Shown here piece after piece: positions 55,775 to 64,000 of a DNA stretch of 64,000 nucleotides. The translations under genes were made by a program, and so were the position numbers. The DNA is from Liolophura sinensis (taxonomy: Eukaryota; Mollusca; Polyplacophora; Chitonida; Chitonidae): contig NC_088302.1 of assembly GCF_032854445.1 (NCBI RefSeq), positions 44,308,645 through 44,372,644 of the forward strand. Direction: 5' to 3'. The notes below the pieces were generated by a model that was not told the DNA's origin, did not search any database, and worked only from the letters and a program-made list of their open reading frames with translations. How positions within the stretch are numbered: position 1 is the stretch's first letter; each line of letters opens with the position of its first letter.

Positions 55775-56639
55775 TAGCCATATCCCTAAGGACAACAAGC
55801 AAAGGGTACATAGACGTCCATACATGCATGACTGAGTGATAAAACGGAATGGGCAAAGAGAGAAAAAATATGCACTTATTTAATGAAAAATAGGTCTATA
55901 ACCTTAAAGGTATGCCTTTGCTGAAGGTCTATATACAGCTTGCATCCGAATTTTCCTAACTAAAAAAGTGCATTATACGAAGCTTTCCGGTTGGAAATAT
56001 TTTATGTTTGCCTTTATTTTACCACTCATGTATATTTTGGCTTTCACCACGTTTGTAGAAGCCAAAAAACAAAACAAAATAAAACAAACAAACAAACAAA
56101 CACTTAAGCCAAGGACAATGTGATTGCTTATCTATTCTATATCACTTAGCTGATTGGGATATTCAAGAATATTACACTTAGATGACGATAGTAAGGTTAC
56201 TGGCCTTACAAGCCCTATTTAAGGCCACAAAGGAACGAAGAGCAGGAAAGCGACGCCTTTAGGCGAATGGTTACGCCTTCAGTCAACACCTGTTGGTGAA
56301 ATGGGAGATATTTAATATGCTAAAAGTAACAAAAGTTAGGTTTGTTGATGATTGTCGATTGATGGTGTCAACATGAAAATAGACATATTTTTACTCTAAT
56401 TGGTATGCTCAAAAATTAGTCAGAGTCAAGCTGGAATCAATGAGTTATTTTGATAGGCCATCGGGGCTCAATTGTTCAAAAGTGTACTAGCAGTTAAGTC
56501 TGGTATTAACTTTTGTCGGAACTAAGTCCAACTGGTTTTGTATTAGAACAGGGCAGACATATAAGGACAGTCCTTGTTCAGATGAGACGACCTCCACAAA
56601 ATATCGTAATTCATTTCTTGTAACATTTCCATAAATGAC

Positions 56640-57300
56640 TTTGCTACAGCTAGGATGTAGGGCAATAATCCGACCCGTAGGTGTCTCCCTGTCTCTTATA
56701 GTGTATGATTATCTAAAACACCCCCTTCTGAAGTTCCTAAATGTAGTTGTAGTTTTTTCCCAATGGACATCTTGTGAACTTTTGGCGGCGTATCTATTAC
56801 AGAATTATCTCAACAGACAACTTACGGAATTTTACGACTTGTTGGTGTCTGTAGGACTGTATTATTGGATTACTCCGACAGACAGCTTATGAACTTTTAT
56901 GACCTGCCGACGTCTCTTAATCAGTACTTCAGGATTATCTCAAAAGACAGCTTATGAACTTTTACGACTTGTCGGCGTTTCTTGATCTGTATTACAGGAT
57001 TTCCAAACAAACATGTTGCATGCTTTTATAACCTGTAGACATCCCTTGGTCTGTATTACTGTATTTTCCAAACAAACAACTTTTATGACTTTTAAACAAC
57101 TTTTGAGCTTTTATGACTTGTGAACTTCTTCAGGTCTGAATTCCAGGATTTTCCCAGCAGACAGCTTGTGATCTTTTATGATCTACAGGCACCTCTGGGT
57201 CTGTATTCCAGGATTGTCTCAACAGATATCGAGTGATCTTTTACGATCCATGGGCGTCTCTAGGACTGCATAAATCTGTGTATACCATGGACTAGGGCAC
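56640..57300 (+). repeat. Degenerate ~66-bp tandem repeat, about ten copies
   Basis: 'gacagcttatgaacttttat' 'gac', then '(t)gtcggcgtctctt', 'gtctgtattacaggatt' and 'tctcaacaga' recur with heavy divergence. No coding signal. Confidence 0.8.
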
Positions 57301-57479
57301 GCGTGAGTCAAGCATATACATGGACAGTAAGTATAAAACTGAGGTAAAATTAACAACAGGCCGGATGTTTACCGGTTACGTGTGACAATTTGCTAGCTAT
57401 TTCCCTGTCGTCGGTGCTATGGCTCTACTCTCTATGCGGTTGTCTGTTATATTACGAGTTTTTCCTAACAGACATCGTC

Positions 57480-57940
57480 TCACAATATTTACAATCTCAC
57501 AATATTTGTCATCAGTTGCTTCTGCTTAAGATAATGAGAGTTAAGACGAATAAACACATCTTCTTAATATGTACCCCACAACGTTGAAATCCATGGACTC
57601 CCCGTTTATCCTTCTCCGAACGATGCTCAATCGATTCGATAAGGGCGAAGAGCGAACAGCAATTGGTGTTATTACACCCGCAAGTTACATTCGTATTAAT
57701 TGTGAGTTTATAGCCTTTAATATTTAAGAATAACTTTGTGGTATGAAGTCAAAATTTCTTGGGTTTACAGGAATTCTGTTTCTGCTGTTTTGACATGTTA
57801 AGAACTCCACATACAAAAAGAGTTCTAGGATAGTAAATGGAAGAGCACACAGTTATTCCTGAAAGTTAATCTGGAAAGAACGAAACTGATCACAGATCCA
57901 AGGATTTTTCCCAGCCGAAAGCTTATGTTTCTGTGTTAGA
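57480..57940. other. Non-coding stretch
   Basis: No recognised feature between the 66-bp repeats and the inverted SINE arm. Confidence 0.35.
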
Positions 57941-58339
57941 CAAAGGAGAGGTCAACATTTTGTAGTCATATCATGACAGTGTGTGTGTGTGTGTTTTTTT
58001 TTTTGTAACACACCAGTTTGAAGCCTTGAGCGACAGCCTTGGTTGATAGCAAGAAAGAGTTATTTATTTATTTATTTATTTGATTGGTGTTTTACGCCGT
58101 ACTCAAGAATATTTCACTTATACGACAGCGGCCAGCATTATGGCGGGAGGAAACCGGGCAGAGCCCGGGGGAAACCCACGACCATCCGCAGGTTGCTGTC
58201 AGACCTTCCCACGTACGGCCGGAGAGGAAGCCAGCATGAACTAGACTCACAGCGGCCGCATTGGTGAGAGACTCCTGGGTCATTACGCTGCGCTAGCGTG
58301 CTAACCGACTGAGCCACGGAGGCCCCCACAAGAAAGAGT
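57941..58339 (-). repeat. Full-length V-SINE-like SINE and flank, right arm of inverted duplication; SINE has 11-bp TSD
   Basis: The SINE (58061-58326) runs from AAAT tail to tRNA head (minus strand 'ggcctccgtggctcagtcgg'). CAAGAAAGAGT occurs at 58050-58060 and 58329-58339, a clean target duplication. The left flank 57941-58060 matches 53170-53309 inverted. Because only this copy has the duplication on both sides, this is likely the original insertion and the 53-kb arm the derived copy. Confidence 0.9.
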
Positions 58340-58433
58340 GAAATCTAATACGCTGTAATATTATAATATTTTAATTAACAGAATTACCTTTGTTGGATAA
58401 TACTGCTTAGGCCATGGAACAAGGGGGGCTCTG

Positions 58434-58505
58434 AGTGAGTGAGTGAGTGAGTGTGCTTGAATAACGTTGTAATTAACAATTTTTCATTCATATGACGACG
58501 AAGGT
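58434..58505 (-). repeat. Second SINE family, tail only
   Basis: (GAGT)n then 'gcttgaataacgttgtaatt' 'aacaatttttcattcatatg' 'acgacgaagg'. Confidence 0.8.
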
Positions 58506-58509
58506 GCTT

Positions 58510-60030
58510 ACTAGTGAAGCATTATTTAAGAATAACTCAAGTAAATTTACAAGAGGCCGGATTTTGCCGTTTAATTGTGATCATTTGTCAGTTATCTCGC
58601 AGTTATCGCTGTGTGCTCGTTTGTGGATTTTATTTCCAAACGTATAAAACACACATTATGCACATAGATGAGAACAGCCAGTCAGGAGACTGGTGAAGGT
58701 AAACTGGACCTAACCCTTCACGTGTTATTACCTATTGTAGGGTAGAAGGATGCGAAGTACTGTTCAAAATCATGAAAGCGGTAAAATGAATGTTTTTAAG
58801 CGCCAGGTCAGACATTCGTATACCATCCATGAGAGAGCTGTAAATCAAAATGTGCATTTTTTTTTTATCAAAATACTGACGGGGATGAAAACATCCCGAC
58901 AATGGAATATCATGTACTGTGACTTGAATGAAGTGTAAGCCCCTCATAGTTTATGTTATTCCGGTTTGACGATGAGTGACTTCTAATAAATATTATACAT
59001 AAATTGCTGTCCAGTGATGTCCAATGAACTGCATAAATATATTCTAATGTACAAAGTTCTGTTATCTAAGGAAATGTATTTATTTATCTTTATGTAATAC
59101 AAAACATTGTATTTTCCATGCAAATAAACTTTCTCGTGATACATATCTACAATATACAATTTTAATGATACACAACCGAGACATTTCAGTAACTTTAGTA
59201 CAAATATTCTAATGTACATCATACACGTATAATACAGCACAGAGATGCAGCGCTATGTCGCATTACCAGGAAAACAAGAAGTTGTATACATTTTAGCTGC
59301 TAGATGTTTACGTTGTTTATACTATCCTGTCTTCTGGTGTCATTAAACCCCTAACAAATGATTCCATAAGTGCGGGGGAGGGGGGCGTATGCGAGTGTAT
59401 CCGAGTGGAGAGGATGCATGTCTTTGAGTTGCTGAGATAAACAGCAAACGGGTTTATCTCCGGCCCAGAATTTAGAGGAAATTTGTGAATTATTTGTGAA
59501 TTAACTTGCCAAAGGTCGGTGGTTTATACTCGGGCACTCTAGTTCCCTCTACATCTAGAGAAACTGACCGCCATTGTATTAAGTGATAAATACTGAATAT
59601 GGGGGGTATGATCAATCAATGAAATAAATAAATAAGTAAATTAATACCACAGGCCTAAGGAGATGGCTATTTCTCTTCAGCTCATTGAAAGTTTTTGAGG
59701 CCAATGTGCGGCTTCTTTCGGCCACAAAAAAGTAAGCTACTCAGGATGCGCAAACTCAACAGCTTCTGTGGAGACGATCAGTAGGAGCTTATTCACTGTG
59801 GTGTTCGTATATGTGAAATTCTGCAAGCTCTTTCTCGTTACAGGGAGCGTCGCCTGCGGGCTGTATGTCAGAGGGCAATGAACTCTGAATCTATGCCACG
59901 CCATTGTGTAATTAGGACACAAGTTCAGACTTAATTTGTTTTCTGTCTGATGAAAAAGAATAATATTATAGATACTATCATTCTGCACGAAAATATAATA
60001 ACTTATCTTAGGGCCCGACATTCTCTCTCT
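58510..60030. other. Non-coding stretch
   Basis: AT-rich, no recognised exon or repeat. A possible V-SINE tail remnant 'tcaatgaaataaataaataa' lies near 59618. Confidence 0.35.
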
Positions 60031-60036
60031 ATCTTG

Positions 60037-60195
<159 letters not shown>

Positions 60196-60417
60196 TGCAA
60201 ATTATGCACATTTTCAATCTTCGGTACCAAAGATAATTGTGCATTACGCGGAGTTACAACGATGCACACACTGGCACATTTTGTACAGAATTCTTTTAAA
60301 AAAACGTGCAAATGATTGCATGGGGTCACTCTGATGAGACAGAAAGTACATAATGTCAGAGAAATATAAAACTCTCAACTTTTAATTTTTTTGTTTTGGC
60401 ATGATACATACAGGGGA

Positions 60418-60583
60418 CAGAGATCTTCGCTGGTTAGCATGCCCGCGCGGCGCGATGACCCTGGAGCCTCTCCCCAATGTGGTCACACTGTGTCCAGATC
60501 ATGTTTTCTTCCTCTATGGCCGTACTTAGGAAAGTCTGGAAGCAACCTGTGGACGGAAGTGGGTTTCCTTCGGGCTCTAAGAT
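60418..60583 (+). repeat. V-SINE-like SINE, 3' truncated
   Basis: 'ctggttagcatgcccgcgcg' head, 'ctggagcctctccccaatgt', 'ctggaagcaacctgtggacg' and 'gggtttccttcgggctctaa'. It ends in the V core with no tail. Confidence 0.8.
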
Positions 60584-61054
60584 TTGTTTGACCTCTTTAT
60601 CTGTCGACTGACTGGAAATAGAATCTGATGCGCATGTGCGTGTGTCAAGTGCACAACAATGTCTTCTCCCATAATGAAGCATAGTTGAACTGACGCGTAA
60701 GAAGTCACGTGAAAAGCCAAAGATAAATAGCAAAGAAATCTTTACTATTGTCCCAAAATATACATTAAATTGAGTTCTGTGGCGTGTTCTTGCTTTAAAA
60801 ATAATGGTTATATACATGGTTTTGTTATTATAATGAACCCTGTCTTACCGAATACATCCAGAAGAACGGCCGTGTTGTGACAGCTAAAATACAATCAGAA
60901 AACCTTCAGGTATATTATAATTACTTTCCCAATAACATGTTGACATTCATGTCCATTTGCAAAACTGTATCGTAATTCTCGATTTGTCCCCAAAGTGCCC
61001 CAATGCGCTACGATTTCCATATTCTCCATATCTAAAGTATGCAACTCACGCCTA

Positions 61055-61258
61055 AATTATTTATCTATTTGATTGGTGTTTTACGCCTTACTCAAAAAAC
61101 ATTTCACTTATACGACCACTGCTGGCAGACCTTCCCACGTACGGCGGGAGTGGAAGCTAGCATGAGCTGGATTTAAACTCACAGCAACCGCGTTGGTGAA
61201 ATGCTTCTAGATCATTGTGTTACGCCACCACGCTAACCACTAGACCACAGAGGACTCC
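61055..61258 (-). repeat. V-SINE-like SINE with core deletion
   Basis: 'tttgattggtgttttacgcc' tail, then 'cacttatacgaccactgctg' joins directly to 'gcagaccttcccacgtacgg'. About 60 bp of V core are missing; the tRNA-like head is at the right end. Confidence 0.85.
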
Positions 61259-61452
61259 AAATTAACACCTGCAGCAGTTTTACTGATGAATACTGGCTAT
61301 ATAGGTCCTCGCCAGGACATGTGAAGAGGCTAATGTGAAGAGGCTTAGAACAGTCCGTGCGTTTGCGCGAAATCTAAAGGGCAAACTTGTGGTGTAAAGC
61401 CAAACCGCTGAGAAAAGTCATCTAACAAACTTAATACCAATTTCTGTTCTAT

Positions 61453-61664
61453 CTAACAATACCATAGCTCCCAGTTTTTGTTGGCTTTCAAGTTGTTGCG
61501 GACAAGAGACAATCCATGACACTGCTTACTGGACGAATTAAATGCGAGCTTTTCACAGCCTCGATATGACATACAATTTCGGACACACATTGTAAGAGTG
61601 AGTGCTTCACTCTCCCATAACGGCTTACCCTCTGGGTACAGAGACTTTACCTTACGCCGGAACA
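61453..61664 (-). CDS. Terminal exon resembling a PAN/apple domain (partial gene)
   Basis: Acceptor 'ttctttgtatttcag' ends at 61665; the frame then runs 70 codons including the TAG at 61453-61455. The exon enters in phase 1. It reads L-T-M-C-V-R-N-C, R-G-C-E-K-L-A-F-N, S-S-S-K-Q-C-H-G-L, ending W-E-L-W-Y-C. The spacing C-x3-C-x5-C-x6-N...C, with aromatic/aliphatic residues between, is that of the C-terminal half of PAN/apple modules in extracellular adhesion or protease proteins. A secreted or membrane protein with upstream exons above 61.7 kb would be expected; none was recognised before the window end. Assignment is from the cysteine pattern only. Confidence 0.5.
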
Positions 61665-61801
61665 CTGAAATACAAAGAAAATCATGAGGTACAGATACAA
61701 CTGACCACAGTATGGAGAGTAACATGAGATCCCAGATGACAGTCTAATAGTTGACAAAACAATCACTGCGGTAAAATCTGGTCTTTTGTCAGTTCACCAC
61801 A

Positions 61802-62043
61802 GAGTTTTGTTCCAGAGACACTTCATCGTACCAACTTGTTACTCATTTAGTTTACGAAATCTTCTGTTAAATCATGACCAGGATTGAGTCGTGACACTTG
61901 ACACTGGGTGCCGTAAGAAGGCCGAGTTTTGTTTCAGAGACACTTCATCGTACTAACTTGTTACTCATTTAATTTACGAAATCTTCTGTTAAATCATTAC
62001 CAGGATTGAGTCGTGACACTTGGCACTGGGTGCCGTAAGAAGG
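61802..62043 (+). repeat. 122-bp tandem duplication
   Basis: 'gagttttgttYcagagacac' 'ttcatcgta' starts at 61802 and 61924; the two copies differ at only a few positions, so the duplication is recent. Confidence 0.95.
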
Positions 62044-62259
62044 GCGAACAGTGACCAAATTCACTGTTATGTATGTAATGCATTGCAACATTGGTAAATA
62101 GAGTTCCCAGAGAAGGCCGTATATCAGTGCATGATGCGCGCAGTTCACTACAAAGCTGTGGTACACTCTCTAGATGAATGTCCCGAGCAGGCCATGCAAT
62201 TCCTATTCTATATATCCAACGCACAGTTCAACTCTCTCGAACAGGATGTCCTTAGAATG

Positions 62260-62495
62260 TATTTATTTTTTTGATTGATGTTTTACGCTGTACTCAAGAA
62301 TATTTCACTTATATGACGGCGGCCAGTATTATGGTGAGAGAAAACCACGAAGAGCCCAGGTAAACCCACGACTATCCGAGGGTAGCTGTCAGACCTTCCC
62401 ACGTAATGGACTTGAAAACAGCGACCGCATTGGTGGGAGACTTCTGGGTCATTGCGCCATGCTGACGTGCTAACCTCCTCGGCCCGGAGGCCTGG
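62260..62495 (-). repeat. V-SINE-like SINE
   Basis: Tail, 'gtactcaagaatatttcact', 'ggcggccagtattatggtga', 'cccacgactatccgagggta' and a head ending 'cggcccggaggcc'. Confidence 0.88.
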
Positions 62496-62499
62496 GGTA

Positions 62500-63010
62500 T
62501 CCTTAGAAGGCCGTAGAGTACCTAATTTATAGATGTATATCTATCGCACAGTTTATTTATTTATTTTAAATTTGATTGGTGTTTTACGTCATACTCAAGA
62601 GTATTTCACTTATAAGACGGCGGCCAGGATTATGGTGAGAGGAAACGGGGCAGAGCCCGGGGGAAATGCTTTAGTGATAGGAAACTTATCACTAAAACCC
62701 ACGGCCATCCCCAGGTTGTTGGCAGACCTACCCACGTAGGGTGGGTGAGGAAGCCAGCATGAGATGGACTCCTCACAGCGACTGTATTGGTGAGAGGTTC
62801 CTGGATAACGCACAGTTTAATATTCTCTACGAAGACAGTACAGTGCCTAAATTATGTATCTATCTCAGTTCAGTATAAAACAGTGCAACATTGCAACAAG
62901 CTGAATGTCTTAAGAAGGCCGCACAGTACCTAATTTATATACCTGACGCAGTTCTGTACGAAACAGCGCAATGTTCACAAACAGTAGGTCCTAGAAGACG
63001 GTACGATACT
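62500..63010 (+). repeat. Degenerate ~110-bp tandem repeat interrupted by a SINE
   Basis: 'cttagaaggccgYaSagtac' 'ctaatttata' recurs at about 62500, (62830) and 62920 with 'cgcacagtt' / 'acgcagttctgt' in between. The SINE at 62556-62808 splits one unit. Confidence 0.65.
62545..62819 (-). repeat. V-SINE-like SINE with 11-bp TSD and hairpin insertion in its core
   Basis: CGCACAGTTTA occurs at 62545-62555 and 62809-62819, flanking the element (62556-62808). Within the V core a perfect inverted repeat TTTAGTGATA (62670-62679) / TATCACTAAA (62687-62696) with a 7-base loop is inserted; no other copy in the window has it. Confidence 0.9.
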
Positions 63011-63224
63011 TAAGCGAGGTAGCTAAGTAGGCTGCAATGTTAAAGCAGTGACGGTATATTGTGCTATATCTTGTTTATGCCCTCAGGCTATGTCGTACAT
63101 GTGCTGTGTTAATTACCTAACATCTTTGCACTTCGTCTGACATGTTTATTGCTTTTAGAGCAATTCCATCGCGGTTCACTTTACCGTGCCATTGGGATGA
63201 CAACTTCAAGCTTCGCTTGTTCGT

Positions 63225-63372
63225 GTCAAAGAGATGAGAGCTTCAGGCTGGGTCTTACTAACTAGTGAGATGAGGGCTTCAGGTTGTGTCTTACTAACTA
63301 GTGATATGAGAGCTTCAGACTGTGTCTTACCAACTAATAAGATGACACCTTCAGGCTTGTCAACTGCATTAA
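63225..63372 (+). repeat. 36-bp tandem repeat, about four copies
   Basis: Unit 'gatgagagcttcaggctggg' 'tcttactaactagtga'. 36 is a multiple of 3, so open frames (S-L-V-S-K-T-Q-P-E-A-L-I on minus) follow automatically and do not show coding. Confidence 0.9.
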
Positions 63373-64000
63373 AACACTCACTGGTAATAATAAGACGTAA
63401 AATCATCCCCAGGTGAATTTTCAAAAGTACACCACATCTGGCTTTTGATCCTTATATCAGTGTAAAGAGTTAAAATTTACGTTGTGATGCCTTTACTTCC
63501 TTATTGTCATTAAACCCATGACTACGAGTCTCCAAAAGTAGTTAATACATGTTACTGTGTTCATTACATGACATGGCCATGGTACATCTAACATGGACAC
63601 TTACACCCATTTGCATCTATATTTTAGCTATTTACGCCTTTGCATCTATCAATGGACAAGCTCACATCGAATCGGCACGAGAACAGATTGTCTAGAATCT
63701 GTTGACTGATAATAATATTATCTCGCTGTTCCCGGGGTCATGAGACTCAAACCAAAATTTCAGCCATTAAAATTCGTATGTTCCTTTCATACATTTTGGC
63801 TGAAAGGTCTTGTAAAATACCTTTACGCTCTCAAGCAATATTTTGACTAATTTTAACTAATTTTAAAGTGATTTGAAATCTAAGGTTTAAGTCTATGATC
63901 TCCTCGTGGTCGCGGGGCATGAAATGTGCTTATTTTGATGGAGTATCATGGAAGCCGATAGAGGACATCTCACTGCCTTGACCTTTCTAATACAGGGCGA
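63373..64000. other. Non-coding stretch to window end
   Basis: No exon, repeat or RNA gene recognised. Confidence 0.4.

Overview
This window looks like metazoan nuclear DNA, most likely from a mollusc (bivalve or gastropod). Genes have short exons separated by kilobase introns. The window is AT-rich and full of minisatellites. It holds about 20 pieces of a tRNA-headed, V-SINE-like (RUDI-like) repeat whose tail reads 'gtaaaacaccaatcaaataaat', and several copies of a second SINE whose tail reads 'cttggggtttaacgtcgtac'. A related lophotrochozoan cannot be excluded. There is no operon structure, no bacterial gene and no CRISPR array.

Four kinds of unique coding content can be supported. (1) A minus-strand cluster of CD225/dispanin-type (IFITM/SYNDIG/PRRT superfamily) loci. 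One four-exon gene at 2.4-9.6 kb can be read end to end (127 aa). A broken paralogue lies at 20.9-21.9 kb. A third locus at 33.7-38.3 kb has the same first exon, but its second exon is expanded into about 66 copies of a 24-bp unit encoding Q-S-S-I-Q-P-Y-(E/G/K); its CD225 exons were not found. (2) A plus-strand terminal exon at 46.5-47.0 kb with internal R-A-Q-K-F-S-E / R-R-T-S-V-Q-A-Y repeats, and a decayed duplicate at 55.3-55.8 kb. (3) A minus-strand terminal exon at 61.5-61.7 kb that resembles a PAN/apple domain. (4) Mobile-element genes: a decayed transposase (11.6-13.6 kb) converging on a small His-Me/HNH-type zinc-loop ORF (11.1-11.4 kb), a decayed Ty3/gypsy element (15-20.5 kb) split by a 2.76-kb inverted-repeat element, and LINE 3' fragments.

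Layout: 0-10 kb holds the intact CD225 gene with SINE and MITE insertions in its introns. 10-15 kb is the transposase/HNH element. 15-20.7 kb is the nested retroelement/inverted-repeat element. 20.9-26 kb is the CD225 pseudogene followed by four minisatellite arrays. 26-33 kb is mostly non-coding, with an 87-bp array at 29 kb. 33.7-38.3 kb is the Q/P/Y-repeat CD225-like locus. 39-43.2 kb is a pair of oppositely oriented arrays of the same 41-bp satellite. 43-58 kb holds SINEs, MITEs and the duplicated terminal exon, the second copy lying between ~400-bp inverted copies of a SINE plus its flank. 58-64 kb holds SINEs, a TA hairpin, the PAN-like exon and more tandem repeats.

The strongest observations for follow-up are: the CD225 cluster with its coding minisatellite; the exact 5-bp target duplication around the element inside the gypsy protease; the convergent transposase/HNH pair; and the head-to-head satellite arrays. 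All domain calls were made by eye from translated motifs. No database search was possible.
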